From JAVBTT01 sp031556035 (GTDB lineage Bacteria > Bacillota > Clostridia > Oscillospirales > UBA929): DNA of 64,000 bases. A model generated the notes under the pieces. That model saw only the letters and a program-made list of their open reading frames with translations. It did not search any database and was not told the origin of the DNA. Below are positions 43,141-51,468 of this stretch, piece after piece (the stretch's first letter is position 1; every line of letters begins with the position of its first letter). The stretch lies in assembly GCA_031556035.1 (NCBI GenBank), contig JAVBTT010000002.1, forward strand, positions 1-64,000, written 5' to 3'. A program made the position numbers and the translations under genes.

Positions 43141-45294
43141 ATGTCGAAGGGGAGATTCACCCTTCCCGGGGAGAAGGGCCTGGAGAAAGAGATGGCCCTG
43201 CTGATTGAAAAATGGGGCGCCGACGCGGTGCGGGATTGTGACGGAACCGAGCTTTCCGGCGAAGCCGCCTCACTTGGCGCCAATGTATACTCCACGCTCT
43301 GCCTGATACGGGCGGACAATGAGTGGGCCAAGCGCCACCCGGAGTGCAGACAACAGTTCTATCTGATGAGCGAACCCATGACAGCCCGTTCGGATATTCT
43401 CGAAATAGACATTATGAAGGGCTATTTCGCGCAGCAGTTTCTTCCCAACGACAACTGCAACCTCAGCCGCTACTGGCAGGTCTATGACCGCACGGAGGGC
43501 GTCCCAGTTCCGGTCACCCGCTGGAGCTACAGGGACGGCGTGGTGACGGTGATGGAGGCGAGCCATTACCATGTCTACACGGTAAGCTTTTTAGCCTATC
43601 AGATATGGGAGCCGGTCTCGATGCGCAATCACATCACCAACGGCTGGGCGGAGGAGCACAAGCTCCCTGTCGACATCCGTTACCCGGAGGCCCAGGATCA
43701 TCTGCTGAATGTGCTGGATGAATGGCTCGCCGCCCACCCCTCTACCGACGTTGTGCGCTTTACCACTTTTTTCTATAATTTCGATCTTGTTTACAATGAA
43801 TCGGGGAAAGAAAAGCGGGTGGACTGGTTTGGTTATCTGTCCTGCGTGAGCCCGCTGGCGCTGACTCAGTTTGAGCAGAAGTACGGCGTTACGCTCGCCC
43901 CCGAGGACTTTGTGGACGCGGGTCAGTACAACACCCTCTTCAAAAACCCCAGCGACAAGTATTTGCTGTGGATTGAGTTCAACGCGGAGTTTGTATCCGC
44001 CTTCGCGAAAAAATGCGTGGAGCTTGTGCACCACCACGGTAAAAAGGCGTTAATGTTTTTTGGGGACCACTGGGCGGGAGCCGAGCCCTATGGCCGCTAT
44101 TTCAAGGAAATCGGACTGGACGCGGTGGTCGGCGCCGCAAGGGACGGCGTCACAACGCGTATGATCGCTGACGTACCGGTCGCGGAAACCGAGGTGCGTC
44201 TTCACCCGTACTTTTTTCCGGATGTCTTCTATGAGGGCGGTGACCCGGTTTTCGAGTCTGAGCGGACTTGGCTGAAGTGCAGACGTGCGCTTTTGAGGAG
44301 CCCTGTGCAGCGCATGGGCTATGGAGGATATCTCAGTCTCGCGCTGAGGTTTCCGGACTTTGTCGAGCATGTGGCCGGGATTACGGAGCAATTCAGACAG
44401 ATACACGAGATGCGGCGCGGCGCCGAGCCCTGGTGCGCTCCGTTTAAGGTGGGCATCCTCAACAGCTGGGGAGGCTTACGCTCGTGGCAGACACACCAGG
44501 TCGCGCATTCGACCTGGAATCAGCGCTGCTACTCCTATCTCGGAATCCTTGAGGCGCTCGCCGGGCTGCCGTTCGAGGTAGTCTTCCTGAGCTTCGACGA
44601 TGTGGAGATGCACGGCGTGCCCGACGATGTGGGCGTTCTCATCAACGCGGGCGACGCGGGTACCTCATGGAGCGGAGGGGATCGCTGGCGCAATCCCAGG
44701 CTGGTGGCGAGGCTGCGCAAATGGGTGGATATGGGCGGCGGCTTCATCGGGGTGGGAGAGCCCACCGCGAGCTATTATCAGGGGGCGTTTTTTCAGCTCT
44801 GGGACGTTTTGGGCGTTCAGAAGGAACTCGGCTTCACCGCGGGATTCAGGCGTCCCGCCCTAAAAACAGAGGGGAGCCACTTTATCACCGAGGACGTCTC
44901 CACCGAAATTGACTACGGCGAAGGCTCAAGCATGATTTACGCGTCCCGCCAGGACACGCTCGCGCTTGACGTGGCAAGCAACAGCCTGAGCCTCGCCTGC
45001 GGCGCCTTCGGAAACGGCAGAAGCGTCTATTTGGCGGGGCTGCCTTACTCGCTCCAAAACAGCCGTCTGCTGCACCGCACGCTGTTTTGGTGCGCGGGCA
45101 TGGAGCAGGATTTTTTCGTCTGGAACACCTCGAATCCGATGACAGAATGCAGCCTCTATCCGGACGCGTCGGTGCTTTGCGTGACAAACAATTCCGGCTT
45201 TCAGCAGAAAACAACGGTTTTTTCCGATGACGGCGGAAATTTTGAGCTCGTTCTTGAGCCTTACGGTTGGGAGTGGATCCGGACAGATGTATAA
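43141..45294 (+). CDS. lnpA: GH112 1,3-beta-galactosyl-N-acetylhexosamine phosphorylase
   Basis: 717 residues. Cytosolic enzyme that phosphorolyses galacto-N-biose/lacto-N-biose (Gal-beta-1,3-GalNAc/GlcNAc) to galactose-1-phosphate and the N-acetylhexosamine. Family signatures: GRFTLPGEKGLEKEMALLIE then KWGADAVRDCDGTELSGEAA (N-terminal block), DVVRFTTFFYNFDLVYNESG, KRVDWFGYLSCVSPLALTQF, MFFGDHWAGAEPYGRYFKEI and HPYFFPDVFYEGGDPVFESE. Length matches the family (about 715-750). It lies 9 bases after the permease and overlaps the next gene. The nahK/galT/galE genes needed to process the products are not in this window. Confidence 0.9.
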   Translation: MSKGRFTLPGEKGLEKEMALLIEKWGADAVRDCDGTELSGEAASLGANVYSTLCLIRADNEWAKRHPECRQQFYLMSEPMTARSDILEIDIMKGYFAQQFLPNDNCNLSRYWQVYDRTEGVPVPVTRWSYRDGVVTVMEASHYHVYTVSFLAYQIWEPVSMRNHITNGWAEEHKLPVDIRYPEAQDHLLNVLDEWLAAHPSTDVVRFTTFFYNFDLVYNESGKEKRVDWFGYLSCVSPLALTQFEQKYGVTLAPEDFVDAGQYNTLFKNPSDKYLLWIEFNAEFVSAFAKKCVELVHHHGKKALMFFGDHWAGAEPYGRYFKEIGLDAVVGAARDGVTTRMIADVPVAETEVRLHPYFFPDVFYEGGDPVFESERTWLKCRRALLRSPVQRMGYGGYLSLALRFPDFVEHVAGITEQFRQIHEMRRGAEPWCAPFKVGILNSWGGLRSWQTHQVAHSTWNQRCYSYLGILEALAGLPFEVVFLSFDDVEMHGVPDDVGVLINAGDAGTSWSGGDRWRNPRLVARLRKWVDMGGGFIGVGEPTASYYQGAFFQLWDVLGVQKELGFTAGFRRPALKTEGSHFITEDVSTEIDYGEGSSMIYASRQDTLALDVASNSLSLACGAFGNGRSVYLAGLPYSLQNSRLLHRTLFWCAGMEQDFFVWNTSNPMTECSLYPDASVLCVTNNSGFQQKTTVFSDDGGNFELVLEPYGWEWIRTDV

Positions 45295-47818
45295 GACCAC
45301 GCGATTTGACGGCGAGCGCCTGCGCGTCGACCCGGGCGAATATTTGCGCAGACACGATACCGTATACCTCTCCCCCGCGTATGAGGGGTACAACGGTCTG
45401 CCTCTCGGGAACGGCTCGTTCGGAGGCATGCTGTTCCACTCCCCGAGGAGCCTTGAGCTCCCGCTGAACCATACGGATCTTTATGACTACGTCGGGGACG
45501 GGCGGTTTTCCTGCTGGGCGCGGGAGGCCGAGGAAAAGCACACCGCGCCTCAGGCCTGCGGAAGGCTCAGCATCACGGACTTCATGCCCTCCTTCGACTG
45601 GATGTATCTGAAAAAATTTGAGCAGCGGCTGAATCTCGCGCAGGGGACTGTGGAGTGCGAGGCGGAGACCGCGTTCTCCAAAATCTTCTACAAGGCGTAC
45701 GCCGCGGCCGAGCCCGCGGTTCTGACCATTCATTATCGCGCGGAATACGCGCAGGAGACAGAGCTCGAGATAGAGCTTGAGCGGTGGAGCAGCCCGAGCT
45801 TCTTTCACCACTACGAGCAGATTGTCGCCGTGCACGATAAAAACCTCGACACGACCGCCAGCTTCGTTGAGAATGAGACCGCCCTGATCACCCAGAAGCT
45901 CCGCCGCTGCTGCGGAGTCACTGCGGCGGCGCTGGACGTGGACGCCTTGCCGGTTTGCAGGGGAGCCCACCGCGTTGTCTTTACGTTGCCAAAATCCAAA
46001 AAACACGAATTCACACTGTATCTCACTGCGCTGGCCTCGGACAGGGACGGCGAGGGCGAACTGGACAGGCTAAAAAAAGAGGCCGCAGCCGTCGTTGCAG
46101 GCGCGCGCAGGGACGGGGAGCGGATCTGGGAGCGTCATCTGGAGCGATGGAGCGCCTTCTGGAGCAAGAGCTTTGTCCGTCTTGACGGGGAGGATTACCT
46201 GGAAAACCTTTACTATCTGCACCTTTATCAGATGGGAAGCTCCTCCCTTGGAAAGCTGCCGCTGACCTTCGCGGGCCTCTGGGCCTGGAACCGGGATGTG
46301 CGCAACTGGGGGCATTTCTACCACTGGAACCATCAGCAGACCTACTGGGGGCTCTACGCGGCCAACCACCCCGAGCTCGCGGAAAACTATCTGGACTACC
46401 GCTTCGGAATGCTGCCCAACGCCCGAAAAGACGCGGAGGAGATACACGGCGCCCGGGGAGCTTATTTCTCAGACATCTCCAACCTCAACGGCTACAACGC
46501 GATTGAGCCGGACAGCGTGCGAAACTATACCGTGGGCGCACAGATCGCGCTGGACTTCGCGAGGCGCTATCGCTACACCATGGACCGGGAGTTCCTCGCG
46601 CGGCGTGCGCTGCCGTTTATGAAGGCCTCCGCCGACTTTTACCTCAGCCTGCTCGAAATGCGGGACGGAGCCTACCGCGTGCGCGGGGGCTCAACCGCAT
46701 ATGAGAGCTACTGGAACCTGAAGGAGTCAATTACCGACCATGTGGCGGTCAAGGCCCTGTTTTTAGAGCTGGCCTCACTCGGCTCCGAATGCGGGGAGCT
46801 GAGCAGGGAGGAGGCGGGCAGATACCGGGAGGTGGCTGAGAACCTGTTTCCGCTCCGCCTGGAGGAGGTCACACACAACGGGGAGCAGATGAAAATCTTC
46901 ACCGTCGGCTCCAAGTGGGACGGCGGCGCTGTCGCCTACGGCGAGGGGGACTACCCGATGTCGCCGTTTCCGGCCTGCCTCACCGCGCCGGTCTACCCTG
47001 CGGGGCTGATCGGATTGGCGGACGAGGGCTCTGAGGCGTTTGAGCTCATGCGGAATACCGCCCGGGTGCTGTTTGACCGGGATGTGTACCTGCTCGGCAG
47101 GCTAGGCTGCTCAGGGCACTGCCCCAGCCCGGAAACAGCCGCCAGGCTCGGCATGGCCGGGGACGCCGTCGCGGTCATGCGCGCGTTTGTGGCTAAGTAT
47201 CAGATATTTTCCAACGGGCTGTTCCACTTCGCGGACGTCTCGCAAAACCAGCAGTGGAGTCGGGTGAACAAGCCCTGCGTGCTACCGCCGGACATTGGGG
47301 CTACCGACTGGGAGGAGCTTCACGAAAAGACGCGGGGCATCCGCACCGAGATCGGCTCCGACCCGTTCCTGCACTGCTACTTCGAGGCGCTGGCCAACAT
47401 ATTCGCGGGGATTAACGAAACACTTTTGCAGAGCCACGGCGGAGTCATCCGGGTCTTTCCCGCCCTTGCCGGAGGCGGCCTTTTCAGGCTCGCCGCAGAG
47501 GGGGGCTTTATCGTGACAAGCGAGAAGTCAGGGGATGAGATTCGCTTTATTTATATTGACAGCCCGCACGGCGGAGTCTGCCGCGTCGCGAGCCCGTGGG
47601 GAGACGCTCCGCTTCGAGTGACGGCGGATGGGGCGGATGCCGACTTTGAGATGGAGGGCGGGGTTCTGAGCATTTCCACCGCGCCGGGAGACCGCCGCCT
47701 GATTTGCCCGGCGGAGTTCCCGCTGGAGCTGTATTATCCAAAAAATCTTGAGTCTGTGCCGAACCGGGCGCCCAAGGAGCTCTCAGGGGCAGTTTTGGGC
47801 AGAAAAAGAATCTATTAG
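45287..47818 (+). CDS. GH95-like glycoside hydrolase, putative alpha-L-fucosidase
   Basis: 843 residues, no signal peptide, so cytosolic. YNGLPLGNGSFGGMLFHSPR (about residues 34-53) matches the GH95 N-terminal 'LPLGNG.LG.M.FG' block. GLWAWNRDVRNWGHFYHWNH and QTYWGLYAANHPELAENYLD correspond to the (alpha/alpha)6-barrel core ('NTQMNYWPA..LPEL' in GH95), and INETLLQSHGGVIRVFPALA to the C-terminal core. Known members cleave alpha-1,2-L-fucose or L-galactose. Some similar proteins are annotated DUF5703, so fucosidase is an inference. The ATG at 45287 overlaps the phosphorylase stop by 8 bases. Confidence 0.7.
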   Translation: MYKTTRFDGERLRVDPGEYLRRHDTVYLSPAYEGYNGLPLGNGSFGGMLFHSPRSLELPLNHTDLYDYVGDGRFSCWAREAEEKHTAPQACGRLSITDFMPSFDWMYLKKFEQRLNLAQGTVECEAETAFSKIFYKAYAAAEPAVLTIHYRAEYAQETELEIELERWSSPSFFHHYEQIVAVHDKNLDTTASFVENETALITQKLRRCCGVTAAALDVDALPVCRGAHRVVFTLPKSKKHEFTLYLTALASDRDGEGELDRLKKEAAAVVAGARRDGERIWERHLERWSAFWSKSFVRLDGEDYLENLYYLHLYQMGSSSLGKLPLTFAGLWAWNRDVRNWGHFYHWNHQQTYWGLYAANHPELAENYLDYRFGMLPNARKDAEEIHGARGAYFSDISNLNGYNAIEPDSVRNYTVGAQIALDFARRYRYTMDREFLARRALPFMKASADFYLSLLEMRDGAYRVRGGSTAYESYWNLKESITDHVAVKALFLELASLGSECGELSREEAGRYREVAENLFPLRLEEVTHNGEQMKIFTVGSKWDGGAVAYGEGDYPMSPFPACLTAPVYPAGLIGLADEGSEAFELMRNTARVLFDRDVYLLGRLGCSGHCPSPETAARLGMAGDAVAVMRAFVAKYQIFSNGLFHFADVSQNQQWSRVNKPCVLPPDIGATDWEELHEKTRGIRTEIGSDPFLHCYFEALANIFAGINETLLQSHGGVIRVFPALAGGGLFRLAAEGGFIVTSEKSGDEIRFIYIDSPHGGVCRVASPWGDAPLRVTADGADADFEMEGGVLSISTAPGDRRLICPAEFPLELYYPKNLESVPNRAPKELSGAVLGRKRIY

Positions 47819-47827
47819 TATCAGCCC

Positions 47828-47851
47828 GATGACAAACTACAGTTTGTCATC
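47828..47851 (+). terminator. Perfect 11-bp hairpin after the glycoside hydrolase
   Basis: GATGACAAACT (47828-47838) pairs with AGTTTGTCATC (47841-47851), 10 bases after the stop. No U-tract. Confidence 0.5.
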
Positions 47852-47892
47852 GAAAACGAGGGCAAGCTGTCGCCGCTGAGGCGGCTCACAGA

Positions 47893-48040
47893 GAAAGGCT
47901 TTCCCGGAGTGAATCCGTGAAAGCCTTGAATATCAAACTTTTTCACTTTTGCGGTCAAGCAGGAACCCGCCGCCTCCGGCATCAGGCTCGACGCGCAAAA
48001 GTGAAAAAGGACGGAGGTTGCGAACGTTGTCTTCAGCAGC
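47893..48040 (-). repeat. Two-hairpin 148-bp repeat, copy 3 (inverted)
   Basis: Minus-orientation copy of the element at 8473 and 13743. The long stem is perfect here: CTTTTTCACTTTTGCG with CGCAAAAGTGAAAAAG, while copies 1 and 2 have one mismatch. Confidence 0.8.
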
Positions 48041-48042
48041 CT

Positions 48043-48072
48043 GAAGCCGCCACAGGCGGCTTCATTTTTTTC
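48043..48072 (+). terminator. Intrinsic terminator of the glycan operon
   Basis: GAAGCCGCC (48043-48051) pairs with GGCGGCTTC (48055-48063), followed by ATTTTTTTC. It also lies 6 bases from the ylmC stop on the other strand. Confidence 0.8.
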
Positions 48073-48077
48073 TTATT

Positions 48078-48323
48078 CTAGCGCTTTATCGCAAAATCCA
48101 CCAGTATGATGTCATCCCCTATCCGCCTGATCGCCTCCCACGGGACGACATAGTCGTCCCCGCGCCCGAACAGTCCGAAATATTTGCACGGGCCGGGCAC
48201 CACGATCGCAACGAGCCGCCCGGTCACGGCGTCAATCTCCACATCGTACGGATAACCCAGCCGGCATCCGTCGCAGACGTTGATGACCTCCTTGCCGCGC
48301 AGGTCAACAATACGGCACCGCAT
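48078..48323 (-). CDS. ylmC: YlmC/YmxH-family PRC-barrel protein
   Basis: 81 residues. VDLRGKEVINVCDGCRLGYP, then DVEIDAVTGRLVAIVVPGPC, then DDYVVPWEAIRRIGDDIILV is the PRC-barrel layout of the YlmC/YmxH sporulation-associated family of Firmicutes, whose exact role is unclear. The ATG at 48323 follows GAGGGGGG; the frame stays open upstream to 48413 but without a ribosome site. Its presence supports a spore-forming ancestry. Confidence 0.85.
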   Translation of the reverse strand: MRCRIVDLRGKEVINVCDGCRLGYPYDVEIDAVTGRLVAIVVPGPCKYFGLFGRGDDYVVPWEAIRRIGDDIILVDFAIKR

Positions 48324-48421
48324 AGCATCCCCCCCCTCGGAAAAGCATATGCGGCGGGCGGGGAAAATAGCACACTCCGAAGAGCTCCGCCGGGCGGGTT
48401 CCGAAATAAGCAAGGCGTCCC

Positions 48422-49210
48422 CTACCCCTGGAATATCATCCGCTTAAAATAACCGACCGTATACTCAACGCCCCACGCCCCCAGCGAACCGCTCCATATC
48501 CCTCGCGGCGGCTCAACGCTCAGACCGCCCGCATATCCGCTCCCGTACAGGCACGCCATAAAAGCGCCCCAGTTTATCGCGTCAAGACCGGCGGGGGCGT
48601 TGAAGCTCTCTCCCGCGACGCGCAGGACTCCCCCCAGCCGCACATGCGCGAATCTCCCGCCCCACTTCGCCGTCTGGAAAAGGCAGTCCTGTCCCCTGTA
48701 GGTGGCCTGCGCCGGGCTGTAGTCAATGTAAAGCTCCTGAGCTTCACCCAGAACCAGCTCCCACGCCGGATCCGAGTGGATAAAATTATTCCCGCCGTCG
48801 TTATGGACGGCGGCCCTGACGCCCTTTTCCGCCGCGTATCCGGATACCAGCGAAAAATAGCGAACCGCGTTTTCGGCGTTTCTCAGCAGGGATACCCCGT
48901 CCGCGCGACCGCAGCCAAGGCTTATCACGGGGCACTCAAGCAGTGCGCAGACGTCTATCAGCTTCACGGTTTCCTCAAGCGAGCGCTCGTTTATGCGCCC
49001 GGCGGCGTCCAGCGCGTCCGCGTCCCGGTGCGCCACTACACCTGCCGCGACGCCCGTCTCGCCGATATAGCCAAGAATATCCGGCACGGCCCCCATTAGG
49101 CTGTCCGCGTCCCCGCCCGCGGCGGTTCGCAGCTCGACGAAGCCAAGACCCATATCCCTCGCGCGCTCAAAGTCCTCTTTTGTATGCCCTGAGATAATTC
49201 CAAGCCGCAT
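48422..49210 (-). CDS. Sugar-phosphate isomerase/epimerase-like TIM-barrel protein
   Basis: 262 residues, AP-endonuclease-2-like TIM barrel. RLGIISGHTKEDFERARDMG is strand 1, ECPVISLGCGRADGVSLLRN the mid-barrel, and AAVHNDGGNNFIHSDP with LYIDYSPAQATYRGQDCLFQ contain the usual metal-site His/Asp/Glu positions. Substrate unknown. Upstream lies the 330-base region with DnaA-box-like sequences. Confidence 0.75.
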   Translation of the reverse strand: MRLGIISGHTKEDFERARDMGLGFVELRTAAGGDADSLMGAVPDILGYIGETGVAAGVVAHRDADALDAAGRINERSLEETVKLIDVCALLECPVISLGCGRADGVSLLRNAENAVRYFSLVSGYAAEKGVRAAVHNDGGNNFIHSDPAWELVLGEAQELYIDYSPAQATYRGQDCLFQTAKWGGRFAHVRLGGVLRVAGESFNAPAGLDAINWGAFMACLYGSGYAGGLSVEPPRGIWSGSLGAWGVEYTVGYFKRMIFQG

Positions 49211-49544
49211 AAGCCGCCTCCATAATTCCGGGCTGCTGACAAAGGCGGACAGACCCGTAGCCGCCTTTGAGAAGCGCGACTACATGCCTTTTTCAGCGTC
49301 CCATGGTCTTTATCACAGGCCTATGCGAAAGTCAAGCATAACATACCTTTCGGTTACCATAAGAGCGAAGATAATGTTAAATAACAGAGAGTTATTCACA
49401 TTTTCCACAGAGTTGTCCACATTCTGATTTTGCGGACAGTATAAGGGGTTCGCGTCATAATTACATTAAATGCTATCTCCCCAAACGCAATTTCAAGACT
49501 CTTGCGGGACTCTTGCTTCGTTTACATAATTATATTTGTAATAA
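49211..49544. other. Intergenic region with DnaA-box-like cluster and AT-rich tract
   Basis: No gene. Contents: an inverted repeat around 49236-49298 (GCTGACAAAGGC with GCCTTTTTCAGC), a smaller stem AAAGGCGG/CCGCCTTT inside it, the three 9-mers at 49392-49421, a direct repeat GACTCTTGC near 49496-49516, and an AT-rich tract at about 49520-49550. Confidence 0.5.
49392..49421 (+). promoter_or_regulatory. Three consecutive DnaA-box-like 9-mers
   Basis: TTATTCACA (49392-49400), TTTTCCACA (49401-49409) and TTGTCCACA (49413-49421). Each differs from the consensus TTATCCACA by one base. No dnaA or dnaN gene is in the window. Confidence 0.45.
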
Positions 49545-50537
<993 letters not shown>

Positions 50538-50567
50538 GGATATCATCAGCCCCTTGGATAGAAATTT

Positions 50568-50600
50568 ATGATTATGGCCGCCTCCGGCGGCCATAATCAT
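50568..50600 (-). promoter_or_regulatory. Perfect 15-bp hairpin between rimI and tsaD
   Basis: ATGATTATGGCCGCC (50568-50582) pairs with GGCGGCCATAATCAT (50586-50600) over a TCC loop. It overlaps the rimI stop and precedes the tsaD ribosome site. No U-tract, so likely a message-processing or attenuation structure. Confidence 0.5.
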
Positions 50601-51031
50601 AGGTTGAGAGTCATAATAAACGCGTCCTCCTGGGGCTTGCGGTAATAGTTTTTTCGCACCCCCGCCGCAATAAAACCGTGCTTTTCGTAGAGCCTCTGGG
50701 CGGGCAGATTGCTCCGCCGCACCTCAAGGGACATGAAGCTGAGCGCACGCTCCCCGGCGCGGAGCCTGAGTGCCGCCAGCAGCGCGTCGGCTATTCCCCT
50801 GCGCCGATACTCCGGATCGACCGCAATATTTGTAATATATCCCTCGTCTATTACAATCTGCATACCGGCATAGCCGATAAGAGCCCCGTCCTCCTCGGCC
50901 CCTACGTAGTAGCCGATGTCGTTTTGCAGCTCGTCCTTTATCATACCGCGCGACCACGGCACGGAGAAGCAGAGCTTCTCCAGCTCCGCCATCCGGTCTA
51001 TGTGGGACGCGTTCAGGCGCACTATCGTCAC
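50597..51031 (-). CDS. rimI: Ribosomal protein alanine acetyltransferase
   Basis: 144-residue GNAT protein. YITNIAVDPEYRRRGIADAL (about residues 65-84) is the acetyl-CoA loop RRxGI, and MSLEVRRSNLPAQRLYEKHG, then FIAAGVRKNYYRKPQEDAFI, is the RimI C-terminal signature. Known members acetylate ribosomal protein S18. It overlaps the upstream LMW-PTP gene by 4 bases and is linked to tsaD, the usual genomic partner. Confidence 0.9.
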   Translation of the reverse strand: MTIVRLNASHIDRMAELEKLCFSVPWSRGMIKDELQNDIGYYVGAEEDGALIGYAGMQIVIDEGYITNIAVDPEYRRRGIADALLAALRLRAGERALSFMSLEVRRSNLPAQRLYEKHGFIAAGVRKNYYRKPQEDAFIMTLNL

Positions 51032-51420
51032 AGTCTGTCCACCAGCCCGCTGATATTCTCAGCGCAGCGCGCGTATTCCTCAATATCCCCGCCGAAGGGA
51101 TCCGCAATCTCGCCCAGCGGGAGCAGCTTGTGCGCATAGTCCGGGAACAGCACCCTTATAAACTGCGCGTGATGCGAGGTCATCGGCACAACAGTGTCGG
51201 CCTGCTCCAGCAGCTCCGCCGTCACCTGACGGGAAATGTGGTTGTCTAGGTTCCCGCCGTACGCCCTCACAGCCTCGGCGGCGTTCGTGGACGCCGGAAG
51301 CGGCAGGCTAACCGCTATACCGACCGAGGAAACGATCCAGTCCGGATGCCTCACCCGGCAAATCGCCTCGGCCATCGGGCTGCGGCACGTGTTGCCGGTG
51401 CAGATAAACAGGATGTGCAT
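51028..51420 (-). CDS. Low-molecular-weight protein-tyrosine phosphatase
   Basis: 130 residues. FICTGNTCRSPMAEAI (residues 5-20) contains the CX5R phosphate loop with nucleophile Cys7, and IADPFGG the general-acid Asp. In Firmicutes related proteins dephosphorylate McsB-phosphorylated arginine (YwlE) or tyrosine. The CTGNTCRSPMAE form with Thr at the second loop position resembles YwlE arginine phosphatases, so that activity is possible. A 4-base overlap couples it to rimI. Confidence 0.85.
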   Translation of the reverse strand: MHILFICTGNTCRSPMAEAICRVRHPDWIVSSVGIAVSLPLPASTNAAEAVRAYGGNLDNHISRQVTAELLEQADTVVPMTSHHAQFIRVLFPDYAHKLLPLGEIADPFGGDIEEYARCAENISGLVDRL

Positions 51421-51468
51421 ATCAATAGCTCCTTGGGCTTAGTTTTAGACTCGCCCGGCTCCGCTCTT

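Noticed and set aside
49211..49544. Calling the DnaA-box cluster the chromosome origin
   Set aside because: No dnaA, dnaN, gyrase or rpmH genes nearby, and genes around it converge rather than diverge; kept only as a possible DnaA-binding site.
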